Positions 25,915 to 33,675 of a stretch of 64,000 bases of DNA are shown here, in pieces; position 1 is the first letter of the stretch, and every line of letters begins with the position of its first letter. The position numbers and the translations under genes are program-made. Origin of the DNA: Bdellovibrio bacteriovorus (GTDB taxonomy: Bacteria > Bdellovibrionota > Bdellovibrionia > Bdellovibrionales > Bdellovibrionaceae). The stretch lies in contig NZ_LUKE01000001.1 in the NCBI RefSeq assembly GCF_001592735.1, positions 1,054,001-1,118,000 of the forward strand, read 5' to 3'. The notes beneath the pieces are model-generated. The model made no database searches, was not told the origin of the DNA, and saw nothing but the letters and a program-made list of their open reading frames with translations.

Positions 25915-28860
25915 CTAAACGACTTTCCATCCGATGGTGAAAATCTCAGTTAGTTCTGTTTTAATATTCATGTTTTGTTCAATACGGTTTAGAACTGACT
26001 CCTTCTCCTGATCAATACGATCTTGAGAAGAGAAAAGTTCCTTTCGCTTTTCATTGCGCTTGGCTTCGAGATTTTTGATGTGTCTTTTGGCCTGAACCGT
26101 TTCCTCTAAGTTACTCATTTTTTTTGAGGCAGTCTTCAAGGTCTTAATCTCCTGGTCCAACTGCTTAATCTCAATTTCTAGACTTAATTTGATGTCCTCA
26201 GCCCAGGCATCTAGCCTGTCGATTTCTTCGTGGAATACGACTTTGTTTTTTTCAGCCAATTTCAAATTTAACGCCTCAAGTTCGGACTTAATGTTGGCCT
26301 CAACCTTTTTCAAATTCACTTCAGAAAGCTGTCCGGTAGTCGGACGGGCGTTTAGCCTAAAAAGCTTTGAAATGACCTCTGCTGAAATGGATTTGCCTTC
26401 TTGGGTGGCCCCTGCAAGAAGAATGCAGTCCTCGTCTCGAAATGCAGAGAGCTTGGCGTGATATGCTGCAAGTATGCCGGATTCGCCGGACAGTGATTCT
26501 AGTAAGGAAATGGTGTTTTCATAATTGGAAAGATCAAACTCTAGAATTTGTGGCGGAGTAGACGAAGACTTTGCCTTTGCTAAGAAAAGCTCTCCCAAGG
26601 AATTGTTCGTTAGAATCGGAGTAGCTTCCGAGGATAAATCTGTGGAATAGCGCCCTTCTGTGATCTGGCCATTTGGGGACGTGACTTCAAAGACTCCGTC
26701 CTTGGCTTCTATTCCAAGGCCATCAAAACCAAATTCCACGATTGTATTAAACTTTCTGCTAAACTCATCAACGGTCTTTTTGGTCTGCTCTTCTCTGAAT
26801 TTTAGCTTCGCCTGAACCTCTTCATCGAAGTTTTCCAAGAGCAACTTTTTTGCGTCAGTCATTGATTTATCAATCTTAGACTTTAGTTTTTCAGATAGAT
26901 CATTAAATGCGCTCTTGATCTCTTCAGGTGTTCTACAAGCCAAATAGATTTTCAGAATTTCCTTTTCAAAATCATGACCAGATTCAATTTGTCCTAGTAC
27001 TTCGTCACTAGCACCAAAGGCACCTTTGAATAAGTTGAATTTCTCTTGAAGAAGCTCAAGCACTCGGACATCTGCACCGTTCTTCTTGTTAACAAAGTTT
27101 ACGACTATTACATCGAGCGGCTGACCATATCTGTGGCAGCGTCCAATCCTTTGCTCTATGCGCTGTGGGTTCCAAGGAAGGTCATAGTTGATGATTAGAT
27201 TGCAAAATTGGAGATTTAATCCCTCTGATCCTGCTTCGGTTGTAAGAAAGATTTTTTTATTCTGTTTGAATTCAGACACCAGAGACTTTCTCTCTTCTGT
27301 ATCTCCAGAATCGCCATTAAAAATGACGACATCTGATTTTAAGTTCAGACCCATTCTCTCAAGAGCCTTTAGCACATAATTTTGAGTAGTTCTGAACTCA
27401 GTGAAAATTACGGCCTTTTCGGGCCAACCTTCGCTTTTCGCTTTTGCAAATTGTTGATTGAGAGCCTCGATAAGAGAATCTGCTTTTTTGTTTTCTGAGA
27501 TTTCTCTAGATGTCGTGATGAATGACAAAATCAGTTTTGCTTCTTCTTCAATTTCATCAGTAGGATGGAGAACTTCTTCTTGCGTGTCCTGATCGTCATC
27601 TTCGGAATCGGTTTCCTCGTAGGTTGCTGATATTTCGGACTCTTCGTCTGTTAGCTCGAACTCTGCAAGGGCAGCTTCGGCGCGCTCTCTAAGTGCATCG
27701 AATGTTTTGGAGATCACGCCCTTAAACAGTCTCTTTTCAAACCTCTCCAACTCGTCCGCTCGCGTGCCATCGCTGTTTGTTAGTTTGATTTTAATGTCTG
27801 AGTAAAGCTTTTCGTATAACTCTCGATTATTGAGATTTACACTTAGCCACATTAAGCGGCAGTACAGATTGAGCAGGCTATTCTTGAGAGCAAAAGTAGA
27901 ACTAGCCAGCAATTTAAGATAGATCAGCTTTAGCAAAGGCAACGCTGAAGTAGGAATAGAGTGAATAATCGGTCTTCTTAGAAAGTCTTCAAATCCAATT
28001 CTAAGCTTTTCTTCATCTACCGACGGCTCATAAGTGAATGTCATTGGGTTTCGATTTGTGTATGGAACGTAGTCCTTCACATTCTGGCGAAGTTCACGAT
28101 TAAAGAAGCGACTCATTCGATGACGAAGCTCGATTAGCCGCTCTTCGCGCTGCTCTTCTGGAACATTGCAAAAGGTGGCGGCGAAGCTTTCTGGAGTTCC
28201 AAGAATGTAATCGTCAATGAAGCTAACTAAGCCGTATAGCTCCATGAGGTTGTTTTGCATTGGAGTAGCAGTCAAAAGGGCTTTATTGAATCCACGAACT
28301 GCATCCCGAACACTCTTTGCACGCTTTGCCTGCGTGCGAGATTTTTTCCATACATTTCTAAGCTTGTGAGCCTCGTCGATAATAACTAGGTCCCACTTGT
28401 AGAGTTTTATCTGAGTTGAGTAGGCATCAACGAAGTGTTCGTTTGTTATGATGATCTTTTCATTGCGATCAAATGGATCGTTTTCTCCAGATTTCTTTAT
28501 CTTTCGGTAAATGGCACTATTGAGAACATCGGATTTAAGAAAGAACAGGCGATCAAGCTCATCCTTCCATTGGTGCCTTAAGGACTTCGGAGCGATAATT
28601 AGAATGGATCTCTTTCCTTCGGCCCAATACTGTGAAATTAGTAATCCAGCCTCAATGGTTTTTCCTAGTCCAACTTCATCAGCAAGAATTACCCCTTGAG
28701 ATAGCGGATTCTTTAGAGCGAAGAGAGCGGCGTTTACTTGGTGGGGGTTGAGGTCCACTTTAGCGTCATGCAAAGCGCGCGCGATTCTGTCAGGAACATC
28801 TGCGCCAGGTTTTGAAGTTAACTCGTATGCAAAAAGTTTTGCGTGGTAAGGGGTGATCAT
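25915..28860 (-). CDS. SNF2-family helicase associated with the Mod-Res system
   Basis: 981 residues. Swi2/Snf2 motifs: ADEVGLGKT (61-68), IIDEAHKLRN, LLTATPMQNN, then the C-terminal lobe with GSEGLNLQFCNLIINYDLPW and QRIGRCHRYGQ. An acidic insertion (EESEISATYEETDSEDDDQD) sits between the lobes, and the C-terminal ~130 residues are coiled-coil (Lys/Glu-rich). No nuclease motif seen. SNF2 proteins translocate on duplex DNA. Its start overlaps the RHH stop by 1 bp, so translation is coupled. Confidence 0.92.
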   Translation of the reverse strand: MITPYHAKLFAYELTSKPGADVPDRIARALHDAKVDLNPHQVNAALFALKNPLSQGVILADEVGLGKTIEAGLLISQYWAEGKRSILIIAPKSLRHQWKDELDRLFFLKSDVLNSAIYRKIKKSGENDPFDRNEKIIITNEHFVDAYSTQIKLYKWDLVIIDEAHKLRNVWKKSRTQAKRAKSVRDAVRGFNKALLTATPMQNNLMELYGLVSFIDDYILGTPESFAATFCNVPEEQREERLIELRHRMSRFFNRELRQNVKDYVPYTNRNPMTFTYEPSVDEEKLRIGFEDFLRRPIIHSIPTSALPLLKLIYLKLLASSTFALKNSLLNLYCRLMWLSVNLNNRELYEKLYSDIKIKLTNSDGTRADELERFEKRLFKGVISKTFDALRERAEAALAEFELTDEESEISATYEETDSEDDDQDTQEEVLHPTDEIEEEAKLILSFITTSREISENKKADSLIEALNQQFAKAKSEGWPEKAVIFTEFRTTQNYVLKALERMGLNLKSDVVIFNGDSGDTEERKSLVSEFKQNKKIFLTTEAGSEGLNLQFCNLIINYDLPWNPQRIEQRIGRCHRYGQPLDVIVVNFVNKKNGADVRVLELLQEKFNLFKGAFGASDEVLGQIESGHDFEKEILKIYLACRTPEEIKSAFNDLSEKLKSKIDKSMTDAKKLLLENFDEEVQAKLKFREEQTKKTVDEFSRKFNTIVEFGFDGLGIEAKDGVFEVTSPNGQITEGRYSTDLSSEATPILTNNSLGELFLAKAKSSSTPPQILEFDLSNYENTISLLESLSGESGILAAYHAKLSAFRDEDCILLAGATQEGKSISAEVISKLFRLNARPTTGQLSEVNLKKVEANIKSELEALNLKLAEKNKVVFHEEIDRLDAWAEDIKLSLEIEIKQLDQEIKTLKTASKKMSNLEETVQAKRHIKNLEAKRNEKRKELFSSQDRIDQEKESVLNRIEQNMNIKTELTEIFTIGWKVV

Positions 28861-29045
28861 TATTCGTCCACCCTCAATACAAATTTGGGATCATCAAGAA
28901 CTTGCTTCAGTATCGCAGAAATAAGGGATTGCCTGGAGAGGCCATTTTTCTCTGCAGTTTTGTCCATCTCGGCCATGATCTTCTCTTCAATGCGAAGTGT
29001 GACCGTGCGGTAGTGTTTAGTGTCTTCTTTTTTAATTATCTTCAT
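28860..29045 (-). CDS. Ribbon-helix-helix (Arc/MetJ-like) regulator
   Basis: 61 residues: beta-strand YRTVTLRIEEKI, then helix 1 MAEMDKTAEKNG and helix 2 SRQSLISAILKQVLDD, the RHH arrangement. It is first gene of the SNF2-Mod-Res operon and probably autoregulates it; repeated TTGCTTGAT/CAATGCAT elements lie just upstream (29064-29123). The SD is weak. Confidence 0.78.
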   Translation of the reverse strand: MKIIKKEDTKHYRTVTLRIEEKIMAEMDKTAEKNGLSRQSLISAILKQVLDDPKFVLRVDE

Positions 29046-29063
29046 GATGTGTCTTCAGTGTAG

Positions 29064-29123
29064 TTGCTTGATAGATTCAATGCATCTATTGCTTGATCTT
29101 AATAATGCAATGAAGCAATGCAT
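29064..29123. promoter_or_regulatory. Repeat array upstream of the RHH-SNF2-Mod-Res operon
   Basis: TTGCTTGAT occurs at 29064-29072 and 29089-29097 (25-bp period), and CAATGCAT at 29078-29085 and 29116-29123. The array begins 19 bp before the RHH start. Tandem short direct repeats are typical RHH operators. The rest of the 29046-29346 gap shows only a tandem ACTGG repeat near 29126 and no convincing gene. Confidence 0.5.
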
Positions 29124-29346
29124 ATACTGGACTGGACTGGACTTCGGTTTGCGGCCTAACATGAGTGAAGTATTACGGGGTATGTCTCAAAAGGATGCGT
29201 TGAAAGTGAGCGACGATGAAAATGGCAATATACTTACGTAATTTCAATAGGATAGACGTTTATTAAAGATTCCTTTTATAATGCCGAAGAGGTCAATAGT
29301 TGACAAAAGTGAATAAAAGTGTACAAAGGCAACCAGTTAAGGTAAT

Positions 29347-30480
29347 ATGGATATGTTGGAAAAAAAGCTAAATACCAAGGCAGTGTCAGAGAGGATGATC
29401 CATAAAGGGTTATCTCAAACTGACTTAGCCGATAAACTTCAAGTTTCTAAAGCGACAATTTCCTCTTGGCTCAAGCCAGAGAAGTTTCCTCGTCCGCGCC
29501 ACTTATTACAGTTGGGCGAATTGCTCAGCTTGAAATATGAAGAATTGATATTGGAGTCACAGGCTCAATCTCCCGTAGTCGCATTTAGAAAGAGCGGGAA
29601 TTATAAAATTACTCCTGAGCATATGGAGAAGTTTTATTACGTTGGTAGATTACTGAATAAGCTCGTCCAATTCTTACCGTTCGATACATTAAGTAGCCCA
29701 ACTACGCTTAAAGATCCCAAGCTTGACTATGAATATATCCAGAAGGCGGCAAGTTCTGTCCGTCAGATTATCAACCCTAAGACCCACGTCATAGATTTTC
29801 CTGATTTGATTAGGTTCTTCAATGAACTTCATGCAGTTCTTATTCCAGTTCTATGGGGGACAAAGCATTATAAAAATGCAACTCATCTCTATTTACCTGA
29901 ATCATCTACGACATGGATATTTATAAATTTAGATACAAAAGTATTCGATTTCAAATTTTGGTTAGCACATGAGCTAGGACATGCGAAGGCTCCTCAGTTA
30001 CTTGGTGAGGAAGGTGAAGAGTTTGCTGATAACTTTGCAGGTGCCCTTCTGTTTCCGAGAGAAAGTGCCGAAGCTGCCTATAAAGAACTTTCCAAAGTAG
30101 GGAATGCTGACCGCTTAAAGATAATTGGTAAGTTCGCAACTGAATATCTAGTGTCACCAATTACGATTTATCTTCAGATCGAAGAATTCGCGAAGGCAAA
30201 TGACCTTCCATCTTTGGAGCTAGAAAAGCAGATTTATGGATTCACTACAAATTTCAATAAATCATACAAACTCATTAGCGAAATATTGCTGAATGTGGAA
30301 AAGCCCTCGGTCGAGCAATATTGTAAAGTTGCTAGTGAGGCATTCAAGACACCATTTTTTAGCTGTCTGAGCGAGTATCTAAAAGCGTCAGAGGATTCAC
30401 CTAAGTTTGTGGCAAATCTTTTGGATATTTCCATTGAAGATGCTCAGGAATTGTTTCGGTGTCTTGTTAAAAATGGCTGA
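29347..30480 (+). CDS. Xre-ImmA/IrrE protein (HTH plus HExxH metallopeptidase)
   Basis: 377 residues. The HTH (about 17-70) includes LSQTDLADKLQVSKATISSW. The ImmA/IrrE zinc peptidase domain has LAHELGHAKAPQ (His208, Glu209, His212) and the third acidic ligand region GEEFADNFAGALLFPRE. In ICEBs1 and Deinococcus such proteases inactivate repressors. The downstream PIN-like gene starts inside its last codons (ATG 30473), so the pair is translationally coupled, as in toxin-antitoxin-like modules. Confidence 0.88.
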   Translation: MDMLEKKLNTKAVSERMIHKGLSQTDLADKLQVSKATISSWLKPEKFPRPRHLLQLGELLSLKYEELILESQAQSPVVAFRKSGNYKITPEHMEKFYYVGRLLNKLVQFLPFDTLSSPTTLKDPKLDYEYIQKAASSVRQIINPKTHVIDFPDLIRFFNELHAVLIPVLWGTKHYKNATHLYLPESSTTWIFINLDTKVFDFKFWLAHELGHAKAPQLLGEEGEEFADNFAGALLFPRESAEAAYKELSKVGNADRLKIIGKFATEYLVSPITIYLQIEEFAKANDLPSLELEKQIYGFTTNFNKSYKLISEILLNVEKPSVEQYCKVASEAFKTPFFSCLSEYLKASEDSPKFVANLLDISIEDAQELFRCLVKNG

Positions 30481-31042
30481 AAAAAGAGTTCTTGTTGATA
30501 CAAACAGCTACGTTCGTTTGGCGAGAGATATTCATCCCCTATTAGGGCAATCTTTTACTGTTGATGAATGGACACTTTATATTATCGAAGAGTTCGAGTC
30601 TGAATACTCAAAGCAACCAAGGCTTCAAAATAAGCACTCTTGGGTCACGCAAAATGATTTTAAGGTTAACCGCGCATTTAAGTTGAAGCCAAACTCATTT
30701 GAAAAAGGGGCAATAGAGAATGCTCGAATCTTTATTGGGGAAACAGCAAAGGAATTGGAATTAACGGCTTCTCCAGTTGATGTCCGTGCACTCGCTACAG
30801 CGCATGTTCTCAAGATACCCGTCATCACTGATGATGATGATATGATCCAGTTGGCAGACGAATATGAGATAGAAGTTTGGAAGAGTTTGAAGTTTTTGAG
30901 CGTGCTCTTAGCTGGAGGAGTAATCGCACTCCCTAAAATACGATCCATGTATCAATATTGGTGTTACTTGCCAGATAAGCCTAAAAACTGCGCTGCTGAT
31001 TACAAAGCCCTATTCAATGAAGACCCACCTCCTCCAGTTTAA
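30473..31042 (+). CDS. DUF4411 PIN-like protein (candidate toxin)
   Basis: 189 residues from ATG 30473, which overlaps the end of the upstream gene by 8 bp. The PIN-type first motif is VLVDTNSYVRLARD (Asp9). The later acidic patch ITDDDDMIQLADEYEIEV is in the position of the third and fourth PIN acidic residues. DUF4411 proteins are commonly paired with Xre/ImmA proteins. An RNase toxin role is inferred from fold and pairing. Confidence 0.8.
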   Translation: MAEKRVLVDTNSYVRLARDIHPLLGQSFTVDEWTLYIIEEFESEYSKQPRLQNKHSWVTQNDFKVNRAFKLKPNSFEKGAIENARIFIGETAKELELTASPVDVRALATAHVLKIPVITDDDDMIQLADEYEIEVWKSLKFLSVLLAGGVIALPKIRSMYQYWCYLPDKPKNCAADYKALFNEDPPPPV

Positions 31043-31137
31043 TTTCTTGCGAGTGTCTTCTTTTGATTTACCGCATCTTAATCGCAGTTACCCATTCACA
31101 GAGGGCAAACTCTGGACTCCATTCTGGATATGATTTA

Positions 31138-31190
31138 ACTATGTATGTAGTTTCATGGAGTTAGCGGATCGACCGTGTCCTCCACCATTT
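31138..31190 (+). repeat. Right attachment site: decayed tmRNA 3' end
   Basis: ACTATGTATGTAG (31138-31150; 12 of 13 with tmRNA 19273-19285), GCGGATC (31164-31170; exact with 19295-19301) and CCTCCACCATTT (31179-31190; exact with 19331-19342) occur in tmRNA order. About 20 bases corresponding to the T-arm are missing. This marks the distal end of the island. Confidence 0.65.
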
Positions 31191-31278
31191 TGTTTCCGCA
31201 AGGAAGTAAAACGAGTCCGAAAAACATAAGTTCTGAATTGGGGTTCAGCACGTGAAGTTGAATATTAAAAAGTAGGTT

Positions 31279-31506
31279 TTGACCCCTCATGCAGTTGAAA
31301 GAGTCGTGAATCGCAAGATTTCGATGGAGGAGCTAGAGCTTCTGATTCTTTCTCCTGAGGAGGTCATCGCTCAAGGTCCCAAGTTCCTTTTAGTTAAAAA
31401 GCTAAAAGGACGTAAGGACAACAACGTCGCCGCTGTCATTATCGAGAAAAAGGGACAGGATCTATGGGTCGTAATACCGGTCATGGTAAAATTTCAAAAA
31501 AAGTAG
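31279..31506 (+). CDS. DUF4258 domain protein (possibly N-terminally interrupted)
   Basis: 75 residues from TTG 31279: LTPHAVERVVNRKISMEELELL, then a beta-rich end, matching DUF4258. An in-frame GTG at 31252 would add a family-like N-terminus (VKLNIKK) but is separated by TAG 31273-31275. So either TTG is the start or the gene carries a nonsense mutation. The downstream DUF2283 gene overlaps it by 43 bp; the two families are usually partners in TA-like pairs. It lies just outside the island end. Confidence 0.7.
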   Translation: MTPHAVERVVNRKISMEELELLILSPEEVIAQGPKFLLVKKLKGRKDNNVAAVIIEKKGQDLWVVIPVMVKFQKK

Positions 31507-31694
31507 AATCGTTTCCTAAAATCTTTATTGATAAAGAAAACGACTTTGCCGCTATCAAAATCGCCAAGGGCATTGAACACAAATCCTATAAAAAGGATGG
31601 CTTTATTTTTTGTGAGGATAAAGCTGGGCGAGTTATTGAGATTCAGGTTTTGAATCTCAGCAAACTTCCGGAGCTTCTTAAAAAAGCTTCCTAG
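31464..31694 (+). CDS. DUF2283 domain protein
   Basis: 76 residues. The core ESFPKIFIDKENDFAAIKI and EDKAGRVIEIQVLNLSKLP has the DUF2283 pattern (beta-strands with conserved D and GRVIEIEVL). It overlaps the DUF4258 gene by 43 bp and is in a different frame, so translation is coupled. Probable antitoxin-like partner; activity unproven. Confidence 0.78.
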   Translation: MGRNTGHGKISKKVESFPKIFIDKENDFAAIKIAKGIEHKSYKKDGFIFCEDKAGRVIEIQVLNLSKLPELLKKAS

Positions 31695-31845
31695 TGTGTT
31701 CTTTATACTGACCTCTCAAATCCCACCTCCAATAAGATTTATCAGAATATTGGATACCGGGAAGTCTCTGATTCAAAACATTTTTTATTTTAGGTAAAAA
31801 TAAAAATACTGTGGTCAATAATACATAAGCATAGAGAATCATAAA

Positions 31846-32271
31846 ATGAGCTGCGTTTTTTGCAAAGTTATCAATGGTGAACTACCTAGTAGCAAAGTTT
31901 ACGAGGATGACGTTTGCCTAGCGTTTCTTGATATTCATCCAATCACAGAAGGCCATGTTTTAGTTATTCCTAAAAGCCATAAAGAACGATTCACTCAATT
32001 GGATGCCCAAACTGCGGGTCATCTTTTTCAGATCGGCCACAAAATACTTAAAGCTATTGAAAAATCGGACCTTCGCTGCGAAGGTGCAAATCTATTTCTT
32101 TCCGACGGCGTGGTTGCTGGACAAGACGTTATGCACTCCCACCTCCATATAGCGCCCAGATTTAAAGGCGACGGCCAAAGAACGGGTTTTTCGCACTCAG
32201 ATCCAGATGAGTACCCAAGAAAACGGCTAGATGAGATAGCCAACAAAGTTAAAAAATTCATTAAGGAATAA
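31846..32271 (+). CDS. HIT family hydrolase
   Basis: 141 residues. Near-start CVFCKVINGELPSSKVYED and the histidine triad MHSHLHIAPRF identify a HINT/FHIT-branch nucleotide hydrolase or transferase. CxxC (Cys3, Cys6) is the optional zinc site. Monocistronic, 151 bp after DUF2283 (the gap shows no gene). Substrate probably AMP-linked compounds. Confidence 0.92.
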   Translation: MSCVFCKVINGELPSSKVYEDDVCLAFLDIHPITEGHVLVIPKSHKERFTQLDAQTAGHLFQIGHKILKAIEKSDLRCEGANLFLSDGVVAGQDVMHSHLHIAPRFKGDGQRTGFSHSDPDEYPRKRLDEIANKVKKFIKE

Positions 32272-32315
32272 GTTATGAATCCAAGTCATAGAGCTGAATG
32301 TCGGTCTTTAACAAA

Positions 32316-32561
32316 ACCGATATGAAACGCAGCCCAGAGTTCGCGATCCTGAGTTTCAAAATAAGGGCCTTGGTCGTCAGATAATGCAGGGCTCTTATTA
32401 AAAGTGCTCCCAATACCTGCATTCAGTTAACATCCACGTTTGGCAATGAACCTTTCTATCACAAGCTGGGCTTCCGATTTCATAAGTCGGCAATGGCGCT
32501 TTATCCTGAAAGATTTGGCAGATCACCCTATTTAGATGGGGATAGAAATCCGATAACATAG
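32316..32561 (+). pseudogene. GNAT acetyltransferase remnant
   Basis: One frame reads VRDPEFQNKGLGRQIMQGSY then stop near 32400, the GNAT motif A. The rest continues in another frame as FGNEPFYHKLGFRFHKSAMA and runs to TAG 32559-32561. The 5' half is missing. A frameshift near 32398 joins the two. This explains most of the 32272-32673 gap. Confidence 0.75.
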
Positions 32562-32575
32562 TCATAAGGTGCTCT

Positions 32576-32608
32576 GGAGGAAGTTTCGATAACTCGCGAT
32601 CGAAACTT
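32576..32608 (+). repeat. Hairpin/direct repeat copy 1 upstream of HExxH protein
   Basis: AAGTTTCGAT (32581-32590) pairs perfectly with ATCGAAACTT (32599-32608). The segment from GGAGG 32576 to 32599 is 22/24 identical to 33629-33652 on the other side of the next gene. The loop is AACTCGCG. Confidence 0.7.
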
Positions 32609-32673
32609 TAATTCTTGCCATTATACCGGGCTCGTAGATAAAAACCACCGTAAGAATAAGCAAAGGATAGATC

Positions 32674-33624
32674 GTGGGAACACCCGACAAAGATTACTAC
32701 TCCCACTGTTTGCAGGCGGACCTAAAGTCTGCAATCAAGGCCATTTCTAAAGAGAGCAGATCTGATTCAAAAAAAGTAATCTCACTTCGAAAAAAAGTGA
32801 TGTCGAGGTTCGTTGAGCAAAATGAACAGCTAAGGATTAAATGTAAAGATCCATTCGTGAGCACGGTGATAGCCACCTATCGCGATTACTATAGAAAAGT
32901 GCTGCTTCAACCTGGACGAAGCGAACAGCTTAGTACATCCCTCTATAGCAGTTTACGCATAATTCTAGCTGATAGTGATCAAAAGCAGACCGCTAAATAT
33001 TCTTCAGACAAAATAGAAAAGAAATTATCAGAAGAAATCAGAAAACGTGGTTATTATTCTTTATTTGGCTCAGTTACGCCGTTTCGTTCGCTGCTTGTTT
33101 GGAAAAAACAGTATTCGAAAATATATACCGTTTCCCTCCCTGAGAAAAAACAAAAGATCGAAGTCGTTTTTATGGATGATTTTGTCGAGCTTAGTTGGAT
33201 GCACTATGCGACCCTAGGAAGATATTATGTCGGTGGATGGGCAAAGAAAAATGCTTTATACTGCATAAAGCAAGCCTATAAAGTCGGATCACCTGAGTTT
33301 CAGGCACACTACCTAGCGCATGAAGCGCAACATTTCGCAGATTACAAATCTTTTCCAAAACTTCAACAGACAGATCTTGAGTACAGAGCAAAATTAACTG
33401 AATTGGCTGTTACGAAGACGCCAAAAAAATTCATTCAGAAGTTAAAGTCTGAGTCTAAGAATGATCGCCAGTTGCCGCATTGTTTTGCAGCTTTTAAAAT
33501 TATATCGGAACTAAAACCGGGACAGCCCCCGGCATCCTTAAATAAATTTGGGCATGAGTTGTTGTCCATACACACCAAAGCTCTAAAAAAGGCCGGAGCT
33601 AAAACAGTGAGATCCGTTATTTAA
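32674..33624 (+). CDS. Uncharacterized protein with HExxH motif
   Basis: 316 residues, GTG start after AAAGGAT. The motif LAHEAQHFADYKSFP (His216, Glu217, His220), followed by LEYRAKLTEL, looks like a zincin metallopeptidase site with a downstream Glu ligand. The N-terminal 200 residues are Lys-rich without a signal peptide, and the C-terminal ~80 residues are helical. No family recognised. Both flanks carry a related 24-bp repeat with hairpin, suggesting a cassette that moved as a unit. Confidence 0.72.
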   Translation: MGTPDKDYYSHCLQADLKSAIKAISKESRSDSKKVISLRKKVMSRFVEQNEQLRIKCKDPFVSTVIATYRDYYRKVLLQPGRSEQLSTSLYSSLRIILADSDQKQTAKYSSDKIEKKLSEEIRKRGYYSLFGSVTPFRSLLVWKKQYSKIYTVSLPEKKQKIEVVFMDDFVELSWMHYATLGRYYVGGWAKKNALYCIKQAYKVGSPEFQAHYLAHEAQHFADYKSFPKLQQTDLEYRAKLTELAVTKTPKKFIQKLKSESKNDRQLPHCFAAFKIISELKPGQPPASLNKFGHELLSIHTKALKKAGAKTVRSVI

Positions 33625-33628
33625 AGAT

Positions 33629-33661
33629 GGAGGGAGTCTCGATAACTCGCGACTCGCCTCC
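33629..33661 (+). repeat. Hairpin/direct repeat copy 2 downstream of HExxH protein
   Basis: GGAGG-N-AGTC (33629-33638) pairs with GACT-N2-CCTCC (33651-33661) around CG-ATAACT-CG. It shares 22 of 24 bases with 32576-32599 but forms its stem with different partner bases. It may also terminate transcription of the gene ending at 33624. Confidence 0.65.
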
Positions 33662-33675
33662 ACCCGAAACAATCA

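Larger units (their letters stand above)
19331..31190. mobile_element. Genomic (defence) island integrated at the 3' end of ssrA
   Basis: The 12-bp tmRNA terminus CCTCCACCATTT (19331-19342) recurs exactly at 31179-31190. The segment between carries restriction-modification, nuclease and toxin-antitoxin-like genes, typical of islands that use tmRNA as attB. The right copy is preceded by further tmRNA-like pieces in the right order. No integrase gene was found inside, so the island is probably immobile, relies on a helper, or has lost its integrase. Confidence 0.7.

Noticed and set aside
29020-29241. 73-codon + strand frame between the RHH and ImmA genes
   Set aside because: Its 5' part overlaps the RHH start and the operator repeats; no SD and no family similarity.
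32576-33664. Repeats considered as integron attC sites
   Set aside because: They lack the RYYYAAC/GTTRRRY core pairs expected for attC.
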